From Pseudooceanicola sediminis (lineage in GTDB: Bacteria > Pseudomonadota > Alphaproteobacteria > Rhodobacterales > Rhodobacteraceae), in assembly GCF_003575965.1 (NCBI RefSeq), contig NZ_QWJJ01000008.1, positions 1 through 64,000 of the forward strand: a stretch of 64,000 nt of DNA, in the 5' to 3' direction. Positions 7,642 through 15,584 of the stretch are shown in pieces (within the stretch, counting starts at the first letter, position 1; each line of letters starts with the position of its first letter). A program made the position numbers and the translations under genes. The notes below the pieces were generated by a model. The model searched no databases. It had not been told where the DNA came from and was given only the letters and a program-made list of their open reading frames with translations.

Positions 7642-9132
7642 ATGCCCCATACCGTCACCCGCCTCATCGTCGACGTGGCACAGCGCAACCACCACGTTCG
7701 CATCCTCGGCAGCGGGCCCGCCGTCGTCCTGCTGCATCTTTCGCCGCGATCTTCTGTCCAGGTGCTGCCGCTTGCCCAGGCGCTGGCCGACCGCTTTACC
7801 GTCTATTGCCCCGATACCCCCGGATACGGGCAATCCGACCCCCTGCGCCAGAAACGGCCCGAGATTGCAGACTTTGCCGACGCAACGGCGGCCCTTCTGG
7901 CTCGCCTTGGCCTTCAGCAGGCCACACTCTATGGCACGCACACGGGCGCCGAAATCGCCCTGTCTCTGGCCCGTCGGCACCCCGGCACCTGCTCTCACGT
8001 GGTGCTGGACGGACTGCCGCTCTTCACCCGGCAGGAAAAGGAAGAGCAACTGCGCCACTACCTGCCGCGCTTTGCCCCGGAATGGTCCGGCACGCACATG
8101 AGCGCGCTCTGGGCCCGCGTGCGCGATCAGCTGATGTTCTATCCATGGTATGCCCACGGAGAGGCGAACCGGCTGCGATTTGATCCGCCACCGCTGGAAT
8201 TTCACATGCAGGTCATCGAGGATCTGCTGGCCGCCGGGGTCAGCGATGCGCCCAACTACACCACAGGATACAGCGCCGCATTTCGGTATGACGCGCACGA
8301 TGATGTGCGCGCGGCCGCAGCGGTCAACCTGCCGGTGACCTACCTGTGCCGCGCCGATGACCTGCTGTTTCCGCACCTTGATCGCGTGCAGGCGCTGGCG
8401 CCTGCGGCCAATATCCTGCGACTGCCCCCCGATCCGGCCCCCTGGCACAGGGCCATCGCCAATGCCCTGCACCATGACACCCCCGCCCCGCCGCGCCCCG
8501 CACAAAGCCAGCGCGCCTTTTTCACGCGCGACGGCCTGTTCCTGCGCCGTCTCGGGCCGGATCGCGACACGGGGCCTGATCGCGACACGGGGCCGGCCCG
8601 CCTGCTGCTGCACGGCCATCCAGGGTCCGGCGCGATGCTGTTGCATCACGGCGAACGCGCCAACGGCCCGGTCTGGGTGCCCGATCTGCCCGGCTCGGGC
8701 CAGTCCGCGCCACTGCCGGACGGCCCACCAGACACCCTTGCCCCCCGCATGGCCGCCGCCCTCGCCCAGGCGATTCCCGGCTCGGCCCTTGTCGAGACAT
8801 GGTTCACCGGTGCCCGCGTCGCCGCGCATCTGCCACGCGACCGGTTCACCCTGACCACGCGGCATGACCCCCTGCCACAGGATCCTTCTGAACTGGCGCG
8901 ACTGCGCGCGCGATATATTCACGACGTGCCCGACGATTGGCACGGCGGACACATGATGGCGGCATGGTGGCGCGCCCGCGACGGGCTGAGCTATGCCCCA
9001 TGGTTCAGCAGGGACGCCGCACATCAGCGTGCGCTTCCGCTTTCGCCCGATCTGGACGCGCTGCAGGCCCAGACCACCGCCATACTGCTGGGCCGAAAAA
9101 CCGAACCCGACATCCTGCGCGCACTGCTGTAA
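7642..9132 (+). CDS. Tandem, catalytically degenerate alpha/beta hydrolase
   Basis: A 496-residue protein with two alpha/beta-hydrolase-like halves. The first (about residues 1-285) has GPAVVLLHLSPRSS for the oxyanion region and PGYGQSD; at the nucleophile elbow it reads YGTHTGAEIALSLARRHP, where GxSxG is replaced by GTHTG. The second (about 300-496) repeats LLLHGHPGSGAMLL and DLPGSGQSA but has no elbow motif. The start at 7642 follows GGAG by eight bases. The protein may be a hydrolase with an unusual nucleophile or a non-catalytic paralogue. It is divergent from the acyl-CoA operon, suggesting a shared pathway. Confidence 0.75.
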   Translation: MPHTVTRLIVDVAQRNHHVRILGSGPAVVLLHLSPRSSVQVLPLAQALADRFTVYCPDTPGYGQSDPLRQKRPEIADFADATAALLARLGLQQATLYGTHTGAEIALSLARRHPGTCSHVVLDGLPLFTRQEKEEQLRHYLPRFAPEWSGTHMSALWARVRDQLMFYPWYAHGEANRLRFDPPPLEFHMQVIEDLLAAGVSDAPNYTTGYSAAFRYDAHDDVRAAAAVNLPVTYLCRADDLLFPHLDRVQALAPAANILRLPPDPAPWHRAIANALHHDTPAPPRPAQSQRAFFTRDGLFLRRLGPDRDTGPDRDTGPARLLLHGHPGSGAMLLHHGERANGPVWVPDLPGSGQSAPLPDGPPDTLAPRMAAALAQAIPGSALVETWFTGARVAAHLPRDRFTLTTRHDPLPQDPSELARLRARYIHDVPDDWHGGHMMAAWWRARDGLSYAPWFSRDAAHQRALPLSPDLDALQAQTTAILLGRKTEPDILRALL

Positions 9133-9182
9133 CAGGCGCCATCACCCAAGCCCCCACGTACGCGGTCATATCCGAGACGTTA

Positions 9183-9212
9183 GGGGCGCGGCAGGTTTCC
9201 CTGCCACGCCCC
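9183..9212. terminator. GC-rich hairpin between convergent genes
   Basis: Arms GGGGCG-C-GGCAGG and CCTGCC-A-CGCCCC form a 12-pair stem with one mismatch and a four-base TTTC loop. It lies about 50 bases after the hydrolase stop and before the end of the convergent oxidoreductase gene. There is no T-run on either side, so it is a weak or factor-assisted terminator at best. Confidence 0.45.
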
Positions 9213-9277
9213 CGTTCACGTCCACTTAGCCGCACGTGCGCCTCGTGATCTGGCGCACCGTCGATGGCCAGCTGCGA

Positions 9278-10264
9278 TCAGGCCACCGACCGCAGCATGC
9301 TGCTTTCGCGCATCAGCCCGGATTTCGCCTTGTCGTAATCATCCACCCAGCGATCGACAATCGCTTCGACCGGGCGCACCGCATCAACCGCTCCGATGCC
9401 CTGCCCCGCGCCCCAGACGTCCTTCCAGCGCTTGACCTTCTTGTGGTTCAGCGTCCATTCCAGCGTTTCCTTCGTCTCAAGGTGCAGCTGTTCAGGATCA
9501 AGCCCGGCGCGTTCGATGGACGGGCGCAGATAGTTGCCCGGATGCCCGGTGAACAAGTCCGTCATCATGATGTCCTTGGCTTCGCTGTCGACGATCATCT
9601 GCTTGTAATCCTCGACCGCATTGGCCTCGGCCGCGGCGATGAAGGCCGACCCGATATAGGCGAAATCTGCGCCCATTGCCTCGGCGGCAAGAATAGACCG
9701 TCCGGTCGAAATGCAACCGGACAGCGCCAACGGACCATCCCACCAGGCGCGGATTTCCTGCATCAGGGCAAAGGGCGACACATCGCTGGCATGACCGCCC
9801 GCGCCGGCGGCAACCGCGATCAGGCCGTCTGCCCCCTTGTCGATGGCCTTGTGCGCATAGAAATTCGTCGTGACGTCATGATAGACCTGCCCACCCCAGC
9901 GGTGCACAGCCTGGTTGACGTCTTCGCGTGCGCCCAGGGACGTGATGATCAGCGGCACCTTGTGCTTCTCGCAGATCTCCATGTCGCTATCCAGGCGTGT
10001 GCTCATCTTGTTGACCACCTGGTTCACTGCGAACGGCGCGGCGGGACGGTCGGGATGGCGGGCGTCGTGCGCAGCCAGCTCCTCGTTGATCTGCGCCAGC
10101 CAATCGTCCAGCATTTCCGGCGGACGCGCGTTCAGCGCCGGGAAAGAGCCGATGATCCCCGCCTTGCATTGCGCAATGACAAGCTCCGGCCCCGAGATGA
10201 TGAAAAGCGGAGAGCAGATGACTGGAAGGCGCAGGCGGCCACGTAGCAGGTCCGTCATGGTCAT
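9278..10264 (-). CDS. Nitronate monooxygenase-like NAD(P)H-dependent flavin oxidoreductase
   Basis: A 328-residue TIM-barrel flavoprotein of the 2-nitropropane dioxygenase/nitronate monooxygenase family. It begins LLRGRLRLPVICSPLFIISGPELVIAQCKAG, contains the family GADGLIAVAAGAGGHASDVSP loop with its His, and has the phosphate-binding LSGCISTGRSILAAEAMGADFAYIGSAFIA stretch. Such enzymes oxidise nitronates, and some act as FMN-dependent reductases or as FabK-like enoyl reductases. An AAAGGAA site precedes the ATG at 10264; a second ATG lies six bases further in. It is downstream of and co-oriented with the IclR regulator. Confidence 0.87.
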   Translation of the reverse strand: MTMTDLLRGRLRLPVICSPLFIISGPELVIAQCKAGIIGSFPALNARPPEMLDDWLAQINEELAAHDARHPDRPAAPFAVNQVVNKMSTRLDSDMEICEKHKVPLIITSLGAREDVNQAVHRWGGQVYHDVTTNFYAHKAIDKGADGLIAVAAGAGGHASDVSPFALMQEIRAWWDGPLALSGCISTGRSILAAEAMGADFAYIGSAFIAAAEANAVEDYKQMIVDSEAKDIMMTDLFTGHPGNYLRPSIERAGLDPEQLHLETKETLEWTLNHKKVKRWKDVWGAGQGIGAVDAVRPVEAIVDRWVDDYDKAKSGLMRESSMLRSVA

Positions 10265-10317
10265 TCGGGCTAGTTCCTTTCTGGATCTGGCCCCTCATGC
10301 GCCCTCCTCAGGCGTCA

Positions 10318-11220
10318 TCAGGGCCGGTTTTGAGAACGCGCAGTCCGCTTGCCCGACCAGCGGGTGCGATGCCGTTCCGTTTCAGGCAGCCGATCAAGCT
10401 GATCGGCCAGTTCGCGCGCCTCTTCCCGCAGCAGGGCCGCAAGGCCAGCCACACGGTCATCGGCGAAACGTTCGGGAATGCCATTCAGCGTCAGCGCGCC
10501 GACAGGACGATTGTTGCGCGAGGTCAGGCACAGGCTCAGCCCCATGATCCGCCCCTGCGGATCGTCTGCGGCCAATGCCCAGCCCCGCTCACGGCACAGG
10601 GCGACCTCGCGGCGGATGCTTTCCGCGTCCGAACCGGGCACCTTGGCCAGCCGCGGTGCCGCACGCGCCAGGATATCCTCGATCTCAGGGTCCGGCAGCG
10701 GTGCCAGCATGGCAATTCCGGTCGCCCCGGCACCGATCGGTTTGCGCGATCCGATGTCCATCGGCATGGTGCGGACGGGAAAATTGCCCATCTGCACATC
10801 CATGCAAATGACATCCAGACCCGAGCGCAGACAGTACATCGCGGTGTCGCCCGTCACTTCGGACAGATGCTCCAGCGCCTCCCGCGCACGATCGGACAGG
10901 TCGTGCCGGTTCGATGCCGCCGACGCCAGCGCAAAGAATTCCAGGCCCAGCGTATACCGCTTTGACTGCATGTCCTGATCGACGAAATTGTGGTTCGCCA
11001 GGCTGGTCACCAGCCGATAGGCCGTCGCCCGGTCCAGCCCGCTCTGTTCCGCCAGGTCCATCAGGCGCAATCCCTCAGAGGAACCGCCAGCGATGATCTT
11101 CAACAATCTCATTGCCTTATCGACTGTCTGACTTCCTTGCGGCGGCTTCTTTCCCGGTGGAATGACCAGTTTGTCATCCGCACCCGTCGGAGTGGCGTCG
11201 GGTTCCTGTTTTATCGGCAT
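10318..11220 (-). CDS. IclR family transcriptional regulator
   Basis: A 300-residue regulator. The N-terminal winged helix-turn-helix is SQTVDKAMRLLKIIAGGSSEGLRLMDLAEQSGLDRATAYRLVTSL; the C-terminal effector domain includes CLRSGLDVICMDVQMGNFPVRTMPMDIGSRKPIGAGATGIAML. The start at 11220 is chosen because GAGGAG lies eight bases upstream. The gene is divergent from the Dpp-type transporter operon that begins at 11554, which it most likely controls, and it precedes the flavin oxidoreductase gene on the same strand. Its effector is unknown. Confidence 0.9.
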   Translation of the reverse strand: MPIKQEPDATPTGADDKLVIPPGKKPPQGSQTVDKAMRLLKIIAGGSSEGLRLMDLAEQSGLDRATAYRLVTSLANHNFVDQDMQSKRYTLGLEFFALASAASNRHDLSDRAREALEHLSEVTGDTAMYCLRSGLDVICMDVQMGNFPVRTMPMDIGSRKPIGAGATGIAMLAPLPDPEIEDILARAAPRLAKVPGSDAESIRREVALCRERGWALAADDPQGRIMGLSLCLTSRNNRPVGALTLNGIPERFADDRVAGLAALLREEARELADQLDRLPETERHRTRWSGKRTARSQNRP

Positions 11221-11553
11221 GCTGCGCGTCTCCTCTGTCTCGCTTTCGGCCCGGCACCCCCGGTCCACACCGAAGGAATGCCCCATAGAGAAGGACGAAG
11301 CGCAGCGACTCAAGCCGTCTGATGCTCATCTAAGCAGAATTGTTCATTATCTGACAATATGATTTCGATATTCAAACTAAAATAAATTTCGAGTGCGAAT
11401 AGTGAATATAAATATTGACAGCAACAACAGTGCAGCCGCAGCATCGAGGCGAAGATTGTTCCAACGGACCCCACACCACGCGCCGCATCGGCATGTCTGC
11501 CGCGGCGATACCGGCTCCGTTTCGCACAATCCGCCAACCGCACGGAGAACCGC
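11221..11553. promoter_or_regulatory. Intergenic region between iclR-type gene and Dpp-type operon
   Basis: About 330 bases between divergent starts. Roughly 11335-11420 is strongly AT-rich and includes a TTGACA at 11415-11420, but I could not find a matching -10 box at the right distance. The region must hold promoters for both directions. I see no gene or clear palindrome, so an IclR operator cannot be named. Confidence 0.45.
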
Positions 11554-12471
11554 ATGGGCCGATATCTGCTGTCACGTTTGCTCGGGGGTGCCGCCACCTT
11601 GCTGGCGGTGCTGACCTTCGTCTTCCTGCTCGTGCGCTTTTCCGGCGATCCCGTGCGCCTCATGCTGCCCGACCAGGCCACAGCCGAAGACGTCGCCGCG
11701 ATGCGCCATGCGCTCGGCCTCGACCTCAGCCTGCCGGTACAATACCTGACCTTCCTGCAATCGGCGGTACAGGGCGATCTGGGCATATCCCTGCGACAGG
11801 GGCGCCCGGCGCTCGACATCGTGCTGGAGCGTATGCCCGCCACGCTGGAACTGGCGCTGATTTCCTTCTCCATCGGCTTCTTCATCGCCGTGGCCCTGGC
11901 GGTCATCAGCGAGGTGTCGGGCTCCAGACGCCTGAACACGCTGATCCTGTGGATTGCAACAGCACGCCAATCCGTGCCGCCCTTCCTGTTCGGAATCCTC
12001 CTCGTGCTGATCTTTTCGGTCAAGATGAACGTCCTGCCGGCCATCGGGCGCAACGACTGGTCCAGCTACGTCATTCCCGTTGCCACCATCGCCAGCTTTG
12101 AAATCGCGCTCTACCTGCGCCTGATCGGCTCGGCGTTTGAGGAAATGCGCGCCAGCGACTGGGTCCGCACGGCGCGGGCCAAGGGCATTTCGCGTCCCCG
12201 TCTGGTGCTCGGTCACATGCTGCCCAATGCGCTGCTGCCGGTGATCACCGTCGCGGGCGTGAACCTTGGCGTGCTGATTGGCGGGCTGGTCGTGCTGGAA
12301 ACGGTATTCAACTGGCCCGGCCTCGGCCGCCTGATCATCGACAGCGTCAGCCAGCGCGACTTTCCCGTCGTCCAGGCCGGCGTTCTGATGATCGCCTGCG
12401 CCTTCGTCGTCATCAACCTTCTTGTCGATTTCATCTACGCGGCGCTCGACCCGCGTGTGAGGCATTCATGA
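11554..12471 (+). CDS. Peptide-type ABC transporter permease (DppB-like)
   Basis: A 305-residue inner-membrane permease. It begins MGRYLLSRLLGGAATLLAVL, the typical first membrane segment of DppB/OppB proteins, and has the loop DWVRTARAKGISRPRLVLGHMLPNALLPVI containing the EAA-like coupling motif for the ATPase, plus further hydrophobic segments. It is first in an operon with a second permease, a binding protein, an isochorismatase-like hydrolase, a double ATPase and an amidohydrolase. The enzyme content suggests uptake of an amide or aromatic compound rather than a simple peptide. Confidence 0.93.
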   Translation: MGRYLLSRLLGGAATLLAVLTFVFLLVRFSGDPVRLMLPDQATAEDVAAMRHALGLDLSLPVQYLTFLQSAVQGDLGISLRQGRPALDIVLERMPATLELALISFSIGFFIAVALAVISEVSGSRRLNTLILWIATARQSVPPFLFGILLVLIFSVKMNVLPAIGRNDWSSYVIPVATIASFEIALYLRLIGSAFEEMRASDWVRTARAKGISRPRLVLGHMLPNALLPVITVAGVNLGVLIGGLVVLETVFNWPGLGRLIIDSVSQRDFPVVQAGVLMIACAFVVINLLVDFIYAALDPRVRHS

Positions 12472-13316
12472 CCGCCACAGACCTGACCACCCCGAAACGC
12501 CGCCGCGCGCGCCTGTCGCTGTCGACCACGCTGTCGCTGATCATGCTGGGCCTCGTGCTGGCGCTGGCGGTGCTGACCCCGCTCTGGCCCGGGTTCGACC
12601 CGATGCACCAGGATCTCTTCGGCTCTCTCGGCCCGGCCTTCAGTGATACCGCCCACCCACTGGGGACCGACGCCCTGGGCCGTGACGTGCTGTCACGACT
12701 GGCGCGTGCGACGCAGGTGTCGCTGCTGATCGCCGCCAGCGCCGTGGCCATCAGCGCCTGCCTCGGCCTGGCCCTGGGGTTGCTTGCAGGCTGGTATCGC
12801 GGGCTGGCCGACACGCTGCTGATGGGCCTGGGCAACATCCAGCTGGCGATCCCCGTCGTGCTGCTGCTGATCGTCCTCGTTGCCGCGCTCGGGGCGTCGA
12901 CATGGATGCTGGTGCTGCTGCTGGGCCTGACCAACTGGGTGACATACGGCCGCCTGACCCGCTCCATGGTGCTCAGCCTGCGCTCTCAGGAATTCGTGAT
13001 CGCCGCCCGCACCGCCGGGGCGACGGATCTTTGGATCCTCGCGCGACACCTTCTGCCCAACGTCGCCCCGAAGGTGCTGATCCTGGCGGCCTTCGACACC
13101 GGCGTCGTCATCGCCATCGAAAGTTCGCTGTCCTTCATCGGCCTCGGGGTGCAACCCCCCACCCCCTCTCTCGGCATGATGATCTCCGAAGGGCAGCGCT
13201 ACCTGCAGACGGAACCGCATCTGACGATCCTGCCTGCATTCGTGATCTTCTGCCTGATCGGCGGCATTCAGTTCGCCGGGCAGGGGCTCGCCGCGAAACC
13301 TCCCTCTCGCGGCTGA
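12468..13316 (+). CDS. Peptide-type ABC transporter permease (DppC-like)
   Basis: A 282-residue partner permease. It has the DppC signature HPLGTDALGRDVLSRLARATQVSLLIA after the first membrane segment, and the cytoplasmic coupling loop SQEFVIAARTAGATDLWILARHLLPNVAPKVLI. It overlaps the upstream permease gene by four bases (ATGA). The two permeases should form the membrane channel of the transporter. Confidence 0.93.
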   Translation: MTATDLTTPKRRRARLSLSTTLSLIMLGLVLALAVLTPLWPGFDPMHQDLFGSLGPAFSDTAHPLGTDALGRDVLSRLARATQVSLLIAASAVAISACLGLALGLLAGWYRGLADTLLMGLGNIQLAIPVVLLLIVLVAALGASTWMLVLLLGLTNWVTYGRLTRSMVLSLRSQEFVIAARTAGATDLWILARHLLPNVAPKVLILAAFDTGVVIAIESSLSFIGLGVQPPTPSLGMMISEGQRYLQTEPHLTILPAFVIFCLIGGIQFAGQGLAAKPPSRG

Positions 13317-13353
13317 CAAGAACCGTTCCTCCCATAAAAAAAAGAGAACACAC

Positions 13354-14832
13354 ATGACCAACAGGATCCTGAAAACCACGATCACGGCCACGGCGCTGGC
13401 GGCACTTGTGCCGCTCGCCGCCCAGGCACAGCCGGCCGAGGTAATCGCCGGCCTGCACGGCGAACCGGACTCCCTCAATCCGCTCTACGATACCAACCTG
13501 CCCGCGCTGAACATCTACTACAACGTGTTCGACCGCCTCGCGACGATTGACGGCAACGGCGATGTCGTGCCCGATCTCGCCACCAGCTGGAGCTTCAACG
13601 ACACCCTGGACCAATGGACGTTCACCCTGGCCGAGGGCATGACCTGCCAGGACGGCGCGCCGATGGACAGCTCCGACGTCAAGTTCACGTTCGACTCCGC
13701 CATGGGCGACAGCACCTCGCGCCTCGGCGGCTACCTCGGTCTGGTCGACACGGTCGAGGCCCCCTCGCCCACCCAGGTCGTGATCAACCTCAAAAGCGCC
13801 TTCGCGCCCTTCGATCGGCAGGTCTCGCTGATCCCCATCGTCTGCCAGGAAGCCTATGAGGAAATGGGCAAGGAGGCATTCGGTCGCAAACCCATCGGCT
13901 CCGGTCCCTACCAGGTGACGAACTGGGTGTCGGGCGATTCCATCGAAATGGTGCGCTATGACGGTTTCTGGGGCGACGCGGCCAAATACGACAAGGTGAC
14001 GTTCAAGCCGATCCCGGATGAAACCACCCGGGCGGCTGCCGTGCAATCGGGCGATGTCGATGTCGCGCTCCTCGGTCCGGCACAGGTTGACGGGGTCAAG
14101 CAGCAGGGCTCGGTCGATGTCGTCGCGCAGGACGCAAACCGCGTCGTGTTTCTGGGCTTCAACGGCGGCGCGCCGTTCCTTGGCGACCAGAAAATGCGCA
14201 AGGCCGTTGACCTTTCCATCGACCGCACCCTGATTTCGCAACGCCTGCTGAACGGGGCCGCAACCCCGACCGCGCAGATCATCGCACCTGTGACCTTTGG
14301 CTTCGATCCGACGATGGAGCCGACCAAGGCCGATGTCGAAGCCGCCAAGGCGCTGGTGCAAGAGGCCGGCTATGACGGCACCCCGATCAAGATTTCCTAC
14401 CCCACCACCGGCCTGCCGCAGATTGACCAGCTGGCCCAGGCCATCGCCTATTTCATGGACCAGATCGGTGTGAAAACCGAACTCGACCCGATGGAGCAGA
14501 ATACCTTCTACGGCAACTGGTTCGGCAAATCCTTCCCCGGCATCTTCATCTTTGCCTTTGCACCCTCGGTGATGGACGCGCATCTGCCCTTCTACATGCT
14601 GCTCGCCAAGGATCAGCAGGGCTATATCTACGATGATCGGATCGACACGCTGATGGCCAAGCAGGTCGGAGAGAACGACGCCGAAGCCCGCGCCGCCGAC
14701 CTGGCCGAGATTTCGGCAATCAACGCCGAGCGGACGATCTACGCCCCGCTCTTCATCGACAGCTACATCTACGGCGTGTCCAAGGACATCGACTGGTCGC
14801 CGCGCCCTGATGGCATGATGGTCTTTCGCTGA
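13354..14832 (+). CDS. Peptide-type ABC transporter substrate-binding protein (SBP_bac_5)
   Basis: A 492-residue periplasmic binding protein with an ordinary Sec signal peptide that probably ends at AAQAQ near residue 27. Family features are LHGEPDSLNPLYDTNLP, the domain motif FDRLATIDGNGDVVPDLATSWSF, and GKEAFGRKPIGSGPYQVTNW. It delivers ligand to the two permeases encoded upstream. The ligand is not evident; the co-encoded amidases point to an amide- or carbamoyl-containing molecule. Confidence 0.93.
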   Translation: MTNRILKTTITATALAALVPLAAQAQPAEVIAGLHGEPDSLNPLYDTNLPALNIYYNVFDRLATIDGNGDVVPDLATSWSFNDTLDQWTFTLAEGMTCQDGAPMDSSDVKFTFDSAMGDSTSRLGGYLGLVDTVEAPSPTQVVINLKSAFAPFDRQVSLIPIVCQEAYEEMGKEAFGRKPIGSGPYQVTNWVSGDSIEMVRYDGFWGDAAKYDKVTFKPIPDETTRAAAVQSGDVDVALLGPAQVDGVKQQGSVDVVAQDANRVVFLGFNGGAPFLGDQKMRKAVDLSIDRTLISQRLLNGAATPTAQIIAPVTFGFDPTMEPTKADVEAAKALVQEAGYDGTPIKISYPTTGLPQIDQLAQAIAYFMDQIGVKTELDPMEQNTFYGNWFGKSFPGIFIFAFAPSVMDAHLPFYMLLAKDQQGYIYDDRIDTLMAKQVGENDAEARAADLAEISAINAERTIYAPLFIDSYIYGVSKDIDWSPRPDGMMVFR

Positions 14833-14841
14833 GGAATGAAC

Positions 14842-15474
14842 ATGACACCCATCCCGACACAGAACACCGCCCTGCTTGTCGTCGACATGCAAAAGGCCTT
14901 CATCGACAACCAATACAGCCTTGGCCAGCTCGGCCTTGACGTGACCCCCCTGCAAGCGGCCATTCCCGGCTGCGTCAGCCTGGTCAAGATGGCCCGCGCC
15001 GCAGGTATCCCGGTGATCTTCACCCGGTATGTCTACATGCCCGGAATGGTCGACTTCGGGCTGCATCGCGGCGCCAAGGGCGACGAACGCCTGACCAACG
15101 GCTCGCTCGGCTTCGGCACCGAGGAGATCGAGGTGATAGACGAGCTCGGAGTGCGCCCCGATGACATCGTCATCGACAAGTCGCGGCCTTCTTCGTTCTA
15201 CGGCACCCGCCTTGAACCGGTGCTGACCTCGATGGGCATCCGCAACCTGGTTGTCTGCGGCGTGACCACGAACATCTGCGTGGAAACCACCGTGCGCGAC
15301 GCCGGCCAGCGCGACTACGGCACCTATGTCGTCAAGGACGCGGTGGCCGAATTCACGCCCGAGCGCAATCACTACGCCCTCGTCGGCATGGGCTGGTCCT
15401 TTGCCGAGGTCGTCGAAACCGCCGATATCGCCGCCGCCTGGCCCGCCGACGTGGCGACACAGGCCGCCGAATAA
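14842..15474 (+). CDS. Isochorismatase-family cysteine hydrolase
   Basis: A 210-residue cysteine hydrolase. The catalytic triad is visible: Asp15 (LLVVDMQKAF), Lys113 (VIDKSRPSSF) and Cys146 (GVTTNICVETTVRDA), together with the cis-peptide VTTN. Relatives include N-carbamoylsarcosine amidase, ureidoacrylate amidohydrolase and nicotinamidase. GAGGA at 14831-14835, overlapping the stop of the binding-protein gene, is six bases from the ATG at 14842; it would touch the alternative ATG at 14836. The enzyme probably cleaves an amide or carbamoyl bond in the imported compound. Confidence 0.9.
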   Translation: MTPIPTQNTALLVVDMQKAFIDNQYSLGQLGLDVTPLQAAIPGCVSLVKMARAAGIPVIFTRYVYMPGMVDFGLHRGAKGDERLTNGSLGFGTEEIEVIDELGVRPDDIVIDKSRPSSFYGTRLEPVLTSMGIRNLVVCGVTTNICVETTVRDAGQRDYGTYVVKDAVAEFTPERNHYALVGMGWSFAEVVETADIAAAWPADVATQAAE

Positions 15475-15584
15475 CCTCGGGGATGGGCGCGCCTGACCGG
15501 TGCGCCCGCCTCATGTGCGGGCAGGTGCCGATTGCACCCTGCCCGTCACGCCGTTCTGCCCCTCACGTTTCCGGAGTCCGCCTG

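Noticed and set aside
7401-7703. A 100-codon frame in the divergent acyl-CoA promoter region
   Set aside because: It covers the palindromes, overlaps the hydrolase start on the other strand, and has no recognisable product or ribosome binding site.
13135-15372. A 745-codon open frame on the minus strand
   Set aside because: It is antisense to the binding-protein and isochorismatase genes, which both have full motif support.
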